DNA of 64,000 nt from Pollutimonas sp035515055 (GCA_035515055.1 DATJBV010000032.1:1-64000), one strand, 5' to 3'. Counted from the first letter of the stretch, positions 1 through 8,886 are shown. Notes: generated by a model from the letters alone, not told the origin. Program-made: numbers and translations.

Positions 1-831
1 CTTGGCAAAGTATTCGCGATTGGACGACGGCACACGGCCCTTGGTGGAAACCACCAGGACATCAGGTTTAAGGAATGCCGAGGACACGCCTATGGCGCTG
101 TCCAGCAGACCGCCCGGGTCGTTGCGCAAGTCAAGAATAAGCGCCTTGGGTGGCGCCTTGGCGCCCAAGGTATTGAGTTGAGCAACCAGGTCGGAAGCCG
201 TACGTTCCTGGAACTGGGCAATGCGCACGTAGGCGATATTGTTGTCCAGCATTTTGCTGCGCACACTACGCACCTTGATCAGGTCGCGCACGATATTCAC
301 AACCAGCGGTTTGTCGCGGCCCTGACGGGCGATGGTCAGCACAATAGGTGTTTTGGGTTCGCCGCGCATCAACTTGATGGCGTCGTTCAGCGACATGCCC
401 TTGGTGGGCTTGCCATCGATATGAGTAATGACGTCGCCCGCCAGAATACCTGCGCGCGCCGCCGGTGTATCTTCAATTGGCGCAATCACCTTGGGCATGC
501 CGTCTTCGCTGCCGATTTCTATGCCCAGCCCGCCAAAGCCGCCTTGTGTAATGGCCTCCATTTCCTTGAAGGCCTCGGCGTCGAGGTAGGCCGAGTGCGG
601 GTCCAGGTCGCTGAACATGCCCTTGATGGCGTCATTGATGAGCTTTTCGTCCGCCAGGGGCTCGACGTAACTGCCTTTGATGGCGGCGAATACGTTGGCA
701 AACTGCTGCAGTTCTTTTAGCGGCAAGGGTTCGCCGCGCTGCGCGGCCGCCGTTATGCCCAGGCTGACCAAAATGCCGCCCAGCGCGCCTACCGCCACCA
801 ATGTCCAACTGCTGTACCTGCGAGTGCTCAT
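1..831 (-). CDS. ctpA: C-terminal processing peptidase (S41 family), partial at left edge
   Basis: Periplasmic serine protease of the CtpA/Prc type, which trims C-termini of exported proteins. The 277 codons in the window start MSTRRYSSWT and show one N-terminal membrane segment (about residues 8-28). A Prc-type helical region follows, then a PDZ domain (about 85-170, with GGLGIEIG and AGDVITHIDGKP) and the beginning of the S41 domain (LRNDPGG near 245). The catalytic serine and lysine lie beyond the left edge and cannot be checked. The start was chosen because the ATG is followed directly by a basic N-terminus and membrane helix. The gene is downstream of envC, 47 bp away on the same strand, which matches the gpmA-envC-ctpA order of many betaproteobacteria. 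The reading frame is open to base 1, so the end is truncated by the window, not by mutation. Confidence 0.9.
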   Translation of the reverse strand, partial: MSTRRYSSWTLVAVGALGGILVSLGITAAAQRGEPLPLKELQQFANVFAAIKGSYVEPLADEKLINDAIKGMFSDLDPHSAYLDAEAFKEMEAITQGGFGGLGIEIGSEDGMPKVIAPIEDTPAARAGILAGDVITHIDGKPTKGMSLNDAIKLMRGEPKTPIVLTIARQGRDKPLVVNIVRDLIKVRSVRSKMLDNNIAYVRIAQFQERTASDLVAQLNTLGAKAPPKALILDLRNDPGGLLDSAIGVSSAFLKPDVLVVSTKGRVPSSNREYFAK

Positions 832-878
832 GCACATTCCCGAAGTGAGTTCAAAACGACCACGTCATAGTAACGAAA

Positions 879-2327
879 TTACTGCCGTATCCAAAGCAGA
901 GGATTCACGGGTGTGCCTTGATGCCTGATTTCAAAGTATAGACCCGAGTCGACCTGTCCACCCGTGGCGCCCACCGTTGCCACTGTGTCGCCAGTATCGA
1001 CGATATCGCCGACGCGTTTCAACAGGCTTTGGTTGTAGGCGTACACACTAAGATATTTGGCCCCGTGGTCCAGGATCAGAAGATTCCCGAAGCCGCTGAG
1101 CCAGCCGGAATACACCACGCGGCCCGGCGCAATGGCGTGGACTCGGGCTCCTTCCGGGGAGCGCAGCACAATGCCGCGCCACAGACCGCCCTCGGGACGC
1201 TCGGCGCCGAACCGGCCCAATACCTCGCCGCGCACCGGAAAAGGCATGCCCTTTTTCAAGCCGGTGAAGCCTCCGGCGGGAGCCAGTTTTGCCGTGGAAG
1301 CGGCATCGGGTTCGCCGCGCCGTGCTTCCTCTTCAGACTCGGCCCCTTCGGGTTGGCCCCGTTCGGGTTGGCCCCGTTCGCGTTCGGCGTCCGACCGCTC
1401 GCGTTCAATTTCAGCTTGCTTGCGTTCGACTTCGGCTTGCTCACCGGCGGCCTGGGTTTGCTCGCGCGCGGCCTCGATTCGTTTGCGCTCGGCGTCAGCT
1501 CGCTTGCGGGCGGCCTCGGCTTCCGCCCTGGCCTGCTTCGCCTTCAGGGCCGCCGCCGCGCGCCGTTTTTCTTCGGCAATGCGGGCCTCTTCGGCCTGCC
1601 GGGCAATGGCCTTTTCAAGGCCGCCCACCAGATTGCCCAGGCGCTCGTCGTTTTCTTCCAGGCGCCCGGCTTGCTTGCGCTGTTCGGCCAACAAGGCGTC
1701 GACGCGGGCAAGCACCTTTTCGCGCTCGGCCTTTTGCTGTTCCAGCGCCTCTTTTTGTTCAGCCGTCTCTGATGCCAGGCTTGCCAGTTCCTGCGCGACC
1801 ACCTTGGCGCGGGCCCGGGACGCCGCGAGATCGTCCAGCGCCTGTCGCACGTGGCGCACCGCATCGGCCTGCGCCCGCGATATATAGCCCAAATAACTTA
1901 GGTCGCGCCCGATCGCGTTAGGGTCGTCGCCCGACAGCAGCGCGGCCCAGGGCGACAGGCCGCCCGCGTACTGCGCGCGCAATTGCTCGGCAAGTTCGTT
2001 TTGGCGCCGCCGCAATTCATGGGCTTGCTCGCCAATGCGGGTCTCCAGCGCCTTCATGGCCGCCGCGGCCTTGCGCTGGCGCGCCTCGAGCTCGGAAAGC
2101 TGGAGATTGATCGCGGAAATCGCCGATTCCGACGCCTTCAATTCACGGGCCGCATCGCGGCGCGACGATTCGTGGCTGTCGATTTCCTTCTGCAAGGCCT
2201 GGATTTGCGCGCGCAGGCCCGCCTGCTGCTTCTTTGCCTGCGCCTGCCGTTCGGCAAGCGTGGGCTCGGCGCTCCAGGCAAGGCCCGTCGACAAGGCCAG
2301 CACCAGAAAACCGAGCGCACGCCGCAT
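879..2327 (-). CDS. envC: EnvC-like murein hydrolase activator (degenerate M23/LytM)
   Basis: 482-residue secreted protein with a signal peptide (residues 1-19, ending WSA), a long charged coiled coil (about 25-330) and a C-terminal LytM/M23 domain (about 350-480). None of the usual zinc ligands of M23 peptidases is visible. The first-ligand region reads GGLWRGIVLRSPEG instead of a His-x3-Asp motif, and the region before YFEIRHQG has no HxH. This pattern is that of EnvC, which activates cell-division amidases rather than cutting peptidoglycan itself. The coiled coil would be the FtsEX-binding part by analogy. The coiled-coil end carries an in-frame 15-bp tandem repeat (ERGQP units). It lies 2 bp after gpmA on the same strand, so the two are probably cotranscribed. 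Confidence 0.85.
   Translation of the reverse strand: MRRALGFLVLALSTGLAWSAEPTLAERQAQAKKQQAGLRAQIQALQKEIDSHESSRRDAARELKASESAISAINLQLSELEARQRKAAAAMKALETRIGEQAHELRRRQNELAEQLRAQYAGGLSPWAALLSGDDPNAIGRDLSYLGYISRAQADAVRHVRQALDDLAASRARAKVVAQELASLASETAEQKEALEQQKAEREKVLARVDALLAEQRKQAGRLEENDERLGNLVGGLEKAIARQAEEARIAEEKRRAAAALKAKQARAEAEAARKRADAERKRIEAAREQTQAAGEQAEVERKQAEIERERSDAERERGQPERGQPEGAESEEEARRGEPDAASTAKLAPAGGFTGLKKGMPFPVRGEVLGRFGAERPEGGLWRGIVLRSPEGARVHAIAPGRVVYSGWLSGFGNLLILDHGAKYLSVYAYNQSLLKRVGDIVDTGDTVATVGATGGQVDSGLYFEIRHQGTPVNPLLWIRQ
1336..1380. repeat. 15-bp in-frame tandem repeat inside envC
   Basis: Bases 1351-1365 and 1366-1380 are identical 15-bp units (GGTTGGCCCCGTTCG on the plus strand). 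1336-1350 is a degenerate third copy. On the coding strand they encode ERGQP pentapeptides at the end of the coiled coil. Because the unit is five codons, copy-number change would lengthen or shorten the linker without a frameshift. Confidence 0.8.
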
Positions 2328-2329
2328 GA

Positions 2330-3082
2330 TCAGGCCTTTTTCACTTTGCCCTGGTTGGCCACGGCGGCCATGGCCGCTTCGATCGCGGCCGGGTCGCCAA
2401 GATAATAATGGCGTATGGGGCGCAAGTCGTCGTCCAGTTCGTAGACCAGCGGCTGGCCCGTGGGAATGTTCATGTGCACGATGTCGTCGTCGGAAATGCC
2501 GTCCAGGTGCTTGATGAGCGCGCGCAGGCTATTGCCGTGAGCGGCGATCATGACGCGGCGTCCCGCGCGGATAGCCGGTGCAATGGAATCGTTCCAGAAG
2601 GGCAGCACACGCGCCACGGTGTCTTTCAGGCATTCGGTGGCGGGCAGCTTGTCGGCCGCGACTTTGGCGTAGCGTTGGTCGAAGCGCGGGTGGCGCGGGT
2701 CGTCGTATTCCAGCGGCTCGGGCGCGATGGCATAGGCGCGCCGCCAGACCAAGACCTGGTCTTCCCCGAATTTCGCAGCCGTCTCGGCTTTGTTCAGGCC
2801 TTGCAGCGCTCCGTAGTGGCGTTCGTTCAGACGCCAGCTAAGGCCGATAGGCGTGTACATGGCGTCCATTTCATCGAGCGCGATCCATAACGTGCGTATG
2901 GCGCGCTTAAGGACCGACGAGTACGCCAAGTCGAACTCGAAACCGTTTTCCTTAAGGAGCTCACCCGCCCGCCGGGCCTGTTCGCGGCCTGTGTCGGTCA
3001 GGTCGACGTCGGTCCAGCCGGTGAACCGGTTTTCAAGATTCCACTGGCTTTCGCCGTGGCGCATCAGAACAAGTTTATGCAT
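2330..3082 (-). CDS. gpmA: 2,3-bisphosphoglycerate-dependent phosphoglycerate mutase
   Basis: 250-residue cytoplasmic glycolytic enzyme interconverting 3- and 2-phosphoglycerate. The phospho-accepting histidine is in LVLMRHGESQWN (His9), and the second active-site histidine is in MIAAHGNSLRAL. Full length compares with about 250 for the E. coli enzyme. The ATG at 3082 begins MHKLVLMRHGES, which is the normal family N-terminus. It is the first gene of a likely gpmA-envC-ctpA transcription unit and is divergent from the rhodanese gene. Confidence 0.96.
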   Translation of the reverse strand: MHKLVLMRHGESQWNLENRFTGWTDVDLTDTGREQARRAGELLKENGFEFDLAYSSVLKRAIRTLWIALDEMDAMYTPIGLSWRLNERHYGALQGLNKAETAAKFGEDQVLVWRRAYAIAPEPLEYDDPRHPRFDQRYAKVAADKLPATECLKDTVARVLPFWNDSIAPAIRAGRRVMIAAHGNSLRALIKHLDGISDDDIVHMNIPTGQPLVYELDDDLRPIRHYYLGDPAAIEAAMAAVANQGKVKKA

Positions 3083-3121
3083 GATAAAAAACGCCTAAAA
3101 GTTGAAATTCGCCGTCCATTT

Positions 3122-3155
3122 TATAATCCCTGGATTCTGTCCTTTTTCCAAGGAC
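3122..3155 (+). promoter_or_regulatory. Candidate -10 box and leader hairpin before rhodanese-grxC-secB genes
   Basis: A perfect TATAAT lies at 3122-3127. An upstream TTGAAA at 3102-3107 is only 14 bp away, so the -35 assignment is uncertain. The predicted leader contains a short inverted repeat, GTCCTT (3139-3144) and AAGGAC (3150-3155), with a 5-base loop. The position, in the 89-bp divergent gap between gpmA and the rhodanese gene, fits a promoter for the plus-strand genes. Its activity is an inference. Confidence 0.45.
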
Positions 3156-3171
3156 ATATTCGGGATACATC

Positions 3172-3582
3172 GTGGACTTCTTTCTAGATCAGAACAACCT
3201 TATTGTCTTATTCGTGGCCATTGCTTCAGGCGTCATGCTGGCATTGCCAAGCTTGCTCAAGGGCGGCAGCAAAACGGTCAGCGTGCCCGAAGCGGTGCAG
3301 CTGGTCAACCACAAGCAAGGCGTTTTCCTGGATGTGCGCAGTCATGAATCGTTCAAGACCGCAAGCATACCGCAGGCGCGCAATTTGCCGGTGGCCGACC
3401 TGACCGCCAAGCTGGCCACGCTACCCAAAGATAAGCCTATCATTGTCGTATGCGATCATGGTCGCGAAGCCGCCCGCGTGACGGCTTCCCTGCGCAAGCA
3501 GGGATACGACCAAGCCGTCTGCCTGGACGGCGGGATCAGCGGCTGGGTAAAGGGCGGCATGCCCTTGTCCAGGAAAAATTAA
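3172..3582 (+). CDS. Membrane-anchored rhodanese-like sulfurtransferase
   Basis: 136-residue protein with one N-terminal membrane helix (about residues 9-29) and a single rhodanese domain (about 38-130). The active-site loop reads CDHGREA with the candidate catalytic cysteine at 94. This matches the YibN-type proteins encoded next to grxC and secB in many proteobacteria. The start is GTG at 3172, preceded by a GGGAT ribosome-binding site. The ATG-initiated frames nearby do not cover the domain. It is 25 bp upstream of grxC and probably cotranscribed. The physiological sulfur donor and acceptor cannot be told from sequence. Confidence 0.88.
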   Translation: MDFFLDQNNLIVLFVAIASGVMLALPSLLKGGSKTVSVPEAVQLVNHKQGVFLDVRSHESFKTASIPQARNLPVADLTAKLATLPKDKPIIVVCDHGREAARVTASLRKQGYDQAVCLDGGISGWVKGGMPLSRKN

Positions 3583-3607
3583 ATACCTCCATCGAAACAG
3601 GATAGTC

Positions 3608-3865
3608 ATGGCAACCGTAACTATGTACAGCACCGCCGTGTGCCCTTATTGCGTCCGTGCCGAGATGCTGCTCAAGCAGCGCGGAGTGACGGACATCCAA
3701 AAAATCCGCATCGACCAGAACCCGGAACAACGCGCCATCATGATGGAACGGACCGGGCGCCGCACGGTGCCGCAAATCTATATTGGCGACCAGCACATAG
3801 GCGGCTACGATGACCTGGCCGCGCTGGACCGCGCCAATGGCTTGGTACCGCTGCTAACGGCCTGA
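3608..3865 (+). CDS. grxC: Glutaredoxin 3
   Basis: 85-residue dithiol glutaredoxin of the GrxC family, reducing protein disulfides and mixed disulfides with glutathione. The CPYC redox motif is at residues 12-15. The TVPQIYIGDQHIGGYDDL segment carries the cis-proline and glutathione-binding glycines. Length is standard. It sits between the rhodanese gene and secB, the usual neighbourhood for this gene. Confidence 0.96.
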   Translation: MATVTMYSTAVCPYCVRAEMLLKQRGVTDIQKIRIDQNPEQRAIMMERTGRRTVPQIYIGDQHIGGYDDLAALDRANGLVPLLTA

Positions 3866-3904
3866 CCCGGCAATCCGCCCACAACCCACCACTTAGGAAA
3901 TCAT

Positions 3905-4435
3905 ATGGCCGAACAGAATCAGAACCCGAACAGTCAAGGCGACAACGAAAGCCAGGATCCCAGCTTCAGCCTGCAGCGCACATACGTTAAAGATCTTTCG
4001 TTGGAAATGCCCAACGCGCCGCAAATTTTCCTTGAACAGGAAGGCCCCACGGTGGAAGTATCGATCAACGTCGGCGGCCAGCGCCTGGCCGAAACGGTCT
4101 ACGAAGCATCGGTCACCGCAACCGTCACCACGCGCATCGGCGACAAAGTCTTGTATCTCGTCGAAGCCACCCAGGCGGGCATTTTCGAAGCGGCAAACAT
4201 CCCCGCCGACCAGCTCGATCCGCTTATCGGCATCGTGTGCCCCACCATGCTTTACCCCTACCTGCGCGCCAACGTGGCCGATGCCATTACGCGCACCTCG
4301 CTGCCGGCCCTGCATTTGGCCGAAGTCAATTTCCAAGGGCTGTACGAACAGCGCCTGGCGCAATTGGCCGAAGAACAGCAAGGCGGCAAGGAAGACTCCG
4401 GCCTTATCCTGCCTCCCGGCGTAACCCGCCAATAA
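3905..4435 (+). CDS. secB: Protein-export chaperone SecB
   Basis: 176-residue cytosolic homotetrameric chaperone that keeps preproteins unfolded and hands them to SecA. The core (about residues 17-150) has the family sequence SLQRTYVKDLSLEMPNAP, and FPYLR-like YPYLRANVADAI occurs near residue 117. The N-terminus is polar and low complexity (AEQNQNPNSQGDNES), and the tail ends LILPPGVTRQ. Start ATG at 3905 follows a TAGGAAATC ribosome-binding site. gpsA begins 10 bp after its stop. Confidence 0.97.
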   Translation: MAEQNQNPNSQGDNESQDPSFSLQRTYVKDLSLEMPNAPQIFLEQEGPTVEVSINVGGQRLAETVYEASVTATVTTRIGDKVLYLVEATQAGIFEAANIPADQLDPLIGIVCPTMLYPYLRANVADAITRTSLPALHLAEVNFQGLYEQRLAQLAEEQQGGKEDSGLILPPGVTRQ

Positions 4436-4445
4436 GGCCGTCGGC

Positions 4446-5516
4446 ATGAGCGCTTCCCCGCAGCGTGTCCGCGTCTCGGTACTTGGCGCCGGCAGCTGGG
4501 GAACCGCCCTGGCGGCGCTCGCCAGTTCGCAGGCGGACACCCTGCTTTGGGCGCGCGACCCGCAAGCCGCTCGCCAGATCAGCCAGGAGCATCGCCATCC
4601 GCGCTACCTGCCGGGCATCGAACTGCCCGCCACGCTGCGCGCGACCGCCGATTTCCATGCGGCCATCGAACACGTGTGCCAACCCGGCGGTGCGGGACTC
4701 ATCATCCTGGGCGTGCCGGTTGCCGGCCTGGCCGACACGTGCGCACTCGTGTCGGCCGCCTTGCCCGCCAATCTCCCCACGCCCCTCAGCATAGTCTGGA
4801 CGTGCAAAGGCTTCCAGCACGACACCGGCCAATTGCCGCATGAAATCGCCCAACACGCGCTGGCAGCCTGGCCGGGCATAGGCCTGGGCGTCCTGTCGGG
4901 CCCATCATTCGCCCAAGAGGTGGCGCAAGGCCTGCCCGTGGCGCTTACCCTCGCCACGCTGGATGCCGCCACCCAAGAGGCGGTCGTGGCCGCGCTGCAT
5001 GGCGGAAACGCCCGCATCTATACCAGTACCGACATCGTGGGCGTGGAAGTGGGCGGCGCCCTGAAAAACATCATCGCCATTGCCTGCGGCATCGGCGACG
5101 GCTTGGGACTGGGCACCAACGCTCGGGCGGCCCTGATCACCCGCGGACTCGCCGAAATACAGCGGCTAGGCCTTGCGCTTGGCGGACAAGCCGAAACCTT
5201 TGCGGGGCTTACCGGCCTTGGCGACCTTGTCCTCACGGCCACCGGCGAATTGTCGCGCAATCGGCAAGTGGGCCTGGCCATAGGCGGCGGGCAAACGACC
5301 CAGCAAATCCTTGCAGGCGGCATGACCGCCGAAGGCGTACGGTGCGCGCGGGCGGCATTGGCCCTGGGCCGCAAGCACGCCGTGGAACTGCCTATCACCG
5401 AGGCCGTATGCCAGGTGCTGTTCAACGGCCTGGCGCCGCAGGTTGCCGCGGCGCGGCTGCTGAACCGCGAATCGCGCGCCGAGGCCTCGTCCGGCACATC
5501 AATATCCATCGAATAA
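4446..5516 (+). CDS. gpsA: Glycerol-3-phosphate dehydrogenase [NAD(P)+]
   Basis: 356-residue cytosolic enzyme that reduces dihydroxyacetone phosphate to sn-glycerol 3-phosphate for phospholipid synthesis. The N-terminal dinucleotide-binding motif is GAGSWGTALAAL (about residues 14-25). The catalytic lysine lies in EVGGALKNIIAIACG near residue 205. NARAALITRGLAE marks the substrate-binding helical domain. It runs slightly longer than E. coli GpsA because of short insertions and a polar C-terminus. It starts 10 bp after secB and appears part of the same unit. Confidence 0.95.
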   Translation: MSASPQRVRVSVLGAGSWGTALAALASSQADTLLWARDPQAARQISQEHRHPRYLPGIELPATLRATADFHAAIEHVCQPGGAGLIILGVPVAGLADTCALVSAALPANLPTPLSIVWTCKGFQHDTGQLPHEIAQHALAAWPGIGLGVLSGPSFAQEVAQGLPVALTLATLDAATQEAVVAALHGGNARIYTSTDIVGVEVGGALKNIIAIACGIGDGLGLGTNARAALITRGLAEIQRLGLALGGQAETFAGLTGLGDLVLTATGELSRNRQVGLAIGGGQTTQQILAGGMTAEGVRCARAALALGRKHAVELPITEAVCQVLFNGLAPQVAAARLLNRESRAEASSGTSISIE

Positions 5517-5526
5517 AGGAAGTAAC

Positions 5527-6531
5527 ATGCCCGGCTTTTCACTTGTACGCCGCAGGTTGCAATCGTCCGCCCTTGCCCTCGCGCTGGGCATGGCAGGCGC
5601 CACTGCGCCCATCTCCGCCGCGCAGGCGGCCTGGCCCGACCGGCCGCTGCAGATGGTTGTTCCCTTTCCGGCGGGATCTTCGCCCGACACCCTGGCGCGC
5701 GCCATTGCCGAACCCCTGGCAAAAGACCTGGGGCAGCCCGTCGTCATCGAAAACAAGCCGGGGGCCGGGGGAAACATCGGCACGCGCCAAGTGGCCAGGG
5801 CCAAGCCCGACGGTTATACCCTGTTGTTGACCATCAACGGTCCCATGGTGACGGCGCCTACGCTCTACAAAAAAACACTGGGCTACGACCCGCTCGTCGA
5901 CTTGGCGCCGATTACCTTGGTCGGCACCAGCCCCAATGTCCTCGTGGTTCCCGCGGACTCAGCCGCCGCCAATGTCGGCGAGTTCGTCGCCCTGGCCAAG
6001 AAGCAGCCCGGCGTGCTCGACTACGGCTCGGTTGGTCCTGGCAGCTCGTCGCACCTGGGCATGGCCATGCTGGAACATCAGGCGGGCATCAGCCTGCAGC
6101 AAATTCCGTATGCCGGTTTCCCGCAAATCACGACCGCCATCATGGCCGGCGACATCGAAGCCGGGTTCATGGTGCCCGGCGTCGCCATGCCCCAGGTGAC
6201 GGCCGGGAAAATGCGCGCGCTGGCCATTACCAGCCTGCAGCCCAGCGACCTTCTGCCCGGCATACCGACCATGGCATCGCAGGGCTACCCCGGCTTCGAA
6301 TCCATTTCGTGGGACGCCATCTTCGTGCCGGCAGGCACACCGCCCGACATCGTGAGCCGCCTGAACAAGGCCATCATCGCCGCCATCGCGCTGCCTCAGG
6401 TGCGGGAAAAAATGGCGGCCTTGTACTTCACGCCGGCGCCGTCGACCCCCGCTGAACTCACCAACCTGGTCAAGACCGAAAAAGCCCGATGGGACGAAGT
6501 GATCGACCGGCTGAAGCTTTCGCTGGATTGA
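5527..6531 (+). CDS. Bug/TctC-family periplasmic solute-binding protein
   Basis: 334-residue tripartite-tricarboxylate-transporter receptor with a signal peptide (about 1-35, ending AQA). The family hallmarks follow: WPDRPLQMVVPFPAGSSPDTLAR, NKPGAGGNIGTRQVARAKPDGYT and DYGSVGPGSSSHLG. Such receptors bind small carboxylates and are hugely expanded in Bordetella and other Alcaligenaceae, mostly as orphans without tctA/tctB, as here. The ligand cannot be predicted. It starts 10 bp after gpsA with an AAGGAAG ribosome-binding site. It converges with trmL, and no strong terminator hairpin is visible between them. Confidence 0.9.
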   Translation: MPGFSLVRRRLQSSALALALGMAGATAPISAAQAAWPDRPLQMVVPFPAGSSPDTLARAIAEPLAKDLGQPVVIENKPGAGGNIGTRQVARAKPDGYTLLLTINGPMVTAPTLYKKTLGYDPLVDLAPITLVGTSPNVLVVPADSAAANVGEFVALAKKQPGVLDYGSVGPGSSSHLGMAMLEHQAGISLQQIPYAGFPQITTAIMAGDIEAGFMVPGVAMPQVTAGKMRALAITSLQPSDLLPGIPTMASQGYPGFESISWDAIFVPAGTPPDIVSRLNKAIIAAIALPQVREKMAALYFTPAPSTPAELTNLVKTEKARWDEVIDRLKLSLD

Positions 6532-6571
6532 CCGCGGGCGCCGTAGGCCTGATCACGTTCACCGATTCAGC

Positions 6572-7045
6572 TTACGCAACGCTGCCGGCGTAGCCCATCT
6601 GGCGCCAGGCTTCGAAGACCGTGACGGCCACGGCATTCGACAGATTCAAGCTGCGCTGGTCCGGCATCATGGGCAGGCGCAGCCATTGCTCCTCTGGAAA
6701 CAAGGCCATTTGTTCCGGGCTCATGCCGGCGGTCTCACGGCCAAAAACAAACACGTCGCCGGCCATGAACGGCAGCTCGCCGACGCGGCGCCTGGCCTTG
6801 GTCGTGAGCGCGAAACGGCGCGCCGGATCGCCGCCTATGTTGTCGAAGGCTTCTTGCAGGCTGTCGTGCACCTGCAGGCGGGCATACTCGTGGTAATCGA
6901 GGCCTGCGCGCTTGAGCCGTTTATCGTCCAGATCGAAACCCAATGGGCGCACCAGGTGCAGGCTGGCGCCAGTATTGGCCGCGAGCCGTATGACATTGCC
7001 CGTGTTGGGAGGAATTTCGGGCGAGACCAGAATAATGTGAAACAT
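6572..7045 (-). CDS. trmL: tRNA (cytidine(34)-2'-O)-methyltransferase
   Basis: 157-residue SPOUT methyltransferase that modifies the wobble nucleotide of leucine tRNAs. Family signatures are NTGNVIRLAANTGASLHLVRPLGF at the N-terminus, VFGRETAGM in the knot region and LSNAVAVTVFEAWRQMGY near the C-terminus. The start was placed at the ATG giving MFHIILVSPEIPP, which gives the standard family length; a longer upstream extension in the same frame is rich in Arg/Cys and has no family support. It lies 13 bp downstream of comF on the same strand. Confidence 0.92.
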   Translation of the reverse strand: MFHIILVSPEIPPNTGNVIRLAANTGASLHLVRPLGFDLDDKRLKRAGLDYHEYARLQVHDSLQEAFDNIGGDPARRFALTTKARRRVGELPFMAGDVFVFGRETAGMSPEQMALFPEEQWLRLPMMPDQRSLNLSNAVAVTVFEAWRQMGYAGSVA

Positions 7046-7058
7046 GCAAGACATCCGT

Positions 7059-7829
7059 TTAAAAAGGCGTGCGCGCCGCAACCAGCCCGAGCACCGAGGC
7101 CGCACCCGCCGCGCGCAGCTCCAGGGCAATACTGTGCATGGTACTGCCTGTGGTCAGGACATCGTCCACCACGGCAATACAGCGTCCATCCAGGCGCTGC
7201 GTACAAGCGTACAGCCCGGCGGCGCTGCGGCTGCGCTCGCGGCGCGTCAAGTGGGTTTGGCGACCGCCCTCTTGCATCCGGCGCAACAGCATCGGCCGAC
7301 ACGGCAGGTCCAGGCGCCGGGCAAGACAGCGAGCGATTTCGCCCGCGGGATTGAAACCGCGTCGCCTGATTGATGCCCGGCTGGCCGGCACGGGAACCAG
7401 AATTGTATGCGCTGGCAGGGCGATGCCTGCACAGCGCATGGCATCGGCCATCAGCCGCGCAAGTGCGCCGGCTGTGGCGTAGCGGTGCTCGACCTTCAAC
7501 TGATGAATTAAAAGATCGCCAGGCATCGCATAGTCGAAAGCCGCAACGATGCCGCTGAATGCCGGCGTGCGTGCGGCGCAATCCGGGCATGTGCCCGCGC
7601 CACCCAGCGCCAGGCAACATACCGTGCAGCGCAGGCGCGGCCCGCGCATGGACTGCGTGACCGCTACGTGGCAGTGCCGGCAAAGATGCCCACCATGCGA
7701 CCTGCCCTGGCATAGCAGGCAAGGCGTAGGCACATGGTCCAGGCCGGCCAGGAAATACGCATGGAACGGGCGGCGTAATCCCTTGGTGCGGACTTGGGAG
7801 TATTCACGCAAGGCACGTGGATGAGCCAT
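7059..7829 (-). CDS. comF: ComF family phosphoribosyltransferase-like protein
   Basis: About 256 residues. The N-terminal part has four CxxC pairs (CLLC, CRHC, CTVC, CPDC), typical of a zinc-binding double ribbon. The C-terminal phosphoribosyltransferase domain has the PRPP loop VVDDVLTTGSTM. ComF proteins support natural DNA uptake in competent bacteria, but many carriers are not known to be competent, so the role here is open. The start was set at the ATG giving MAHPRALREY, with an AAGAGAAC sequence upstream. A second possible start lies 30 bp further upstream at 7859. It is divergent from the bioC-like gene and followed by trmL. Confidence 0.87.
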   Translation of the reverse strand: MAHPRALREYSQVRTKGLRRPFHAYFLAGLDHVPTPCLLCQGRSHGGHLCRHCHVAVTQSMRGPRLRCTVCCLALGGAGTCPDCAARTPAFSGIVAAFDYAMPGDLLIHQLKVEHRYATAGALARLMADAMRCAGIALPAHTILVPVPASRASIRRRGFNPAGEIARCLARRLDLPCRPMLLRRMQEGGRQTHLTRRERSRSAAGLYACTQRLDGRCIAVVDDVLTTGSTMHSIALELRAAGAASVLGLVAARTPF

Positions 7830-7928
7830 AATAGTGTTCTCTTGAACGCGTCGCGGCACAGCGGTTGCTAATGCCTTGCCGGCATCTCAGCACACTCCCC
7901 GGCGCAACACCATCTTGTTTGCCTATAA

Positions 7929-8882
7929 ATGTCTCAGCCATCTTCCTTGCGCGTCAGTCCCGACCATGTCCGTTTACAGTTCGCCCGGCGCAGCCCGCTG
8001 GACGCCGCCCAATTCCTGTATGGCGAAATCGCCCAGCGCATGCTGCAGCGCCTAAGCTATATACGCATGGCACCCATCACGGTACTCGACGCGGGTTGTG
8101 GCGCGGCGCATGCGCTGGAGCCGCTGCGGGCCCGCTACCCCGATATCGCCTACACCGGCCTGGACATCTGCCCGGAGCTGCTGGCTGTGGCCCGGCAGCG
8201 CTATGCCGCCAAGCCCGGGTTCTGGCAAAAGCTGCGCAACAAGCCCACGCCCCCGCTGGACTTCATACAGGCCGACATGGCCGCGTCAGGCCTTCCTCCG
8301 GAAAGCCTGGACCTGGTCTGGTCCAACATGGCCATGCACTGGCATCCCGAACCACACGACGTCATTGCCGAATGGCGGCGCATCCTTAAGCCAGGCGCGC
8401 TCGCCATGTTCTCATGCTTGGGTCCGGGGTCGTTTGCGGAACTGCGCCGCGCCATCGCTGACGCTAGCCTGCTTACAGCCACGCCGCAATACGTCGACAT
8501 GCACGACTTTGGCGACCTGCTGATGACGCGCGGTTTCCTGGATCCGGTAATGGACCAGGAAATACTCACGCTTACCTACCGCACGCCGGAAAAACTCCTG
8601 GAAGACATGCGACTGCTGGGCGGCAACGCCAGCCTGGACCGGCATCGCGGCCTGGTCGGCAAGCCGTGGCGACAACGCCTGCTCGACGCGCTTGAAAGCC
8701 AGCGGCATATGGACGGCACCATTCATTTGAACCTGGAAATCGCGTACGGCCACGCCTGGCGTTCAGCGGCCGTGCGCAAGCCCATGGGCGAAACGCGGAT
8801 TTCCGCCGCATCTATTACGCGTGCGCCCCGCGACCCGAATGCGCCAAAACCAACGGTACGGCCGCGCAAGGTAGACGAATAA
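7929..8882 (+). CDS. bioC: BioC-like SAM-dependent methyltransferase
   Basis: 317-residue class I methyltransferase. Motif I is VLDAGCGAAHAL (about residues 56-67), the acidic residue after strand 2 is in GLDIC, and LVWSNMAMHW represents motif IV. The LQFARRSPLDAAQFLYGEIAQRML N-terminus and WSNMAMHWHPE are like BioC, which methylates malonyl-ACP to start pimelate synthesis for biotin. The assignment rests on this resemblance and on length. No other biotin gene is nearby, so a different acyl or quinone substrate is possible. The stop is 4 bp from the convergent ntrX-like gene. Confidence 0.7.
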   Translation: MSQPSSLRVSPDHVRLQFARRSPLDAAQFLYGEIAQRMLQRLSYIRMAPITVLDAGCGAAHALEPLRARYPDIAYTGLDICPELLAVARQRYAAKPGFWQKLRNKPTPPLDFIQADMAASGLPPESLDLVWSNMAMHWHPEPHDVIAEWRRILKPGALAMFSCLGPGSFAELRRAIADASLLTATPQYVDMHDFGDLLMTRGFLDPVMDQEILTLTYRTPEKLLEDMRLLGGNASLDRHRGLVGKPWRQRLLDALESQRHMDGTIHLNLEIAYGHAWRSAAVRKPMGETRISAASITRAPRDPNAPKPTVRPRKVDE

Positions 8883-8886
8883 AACG

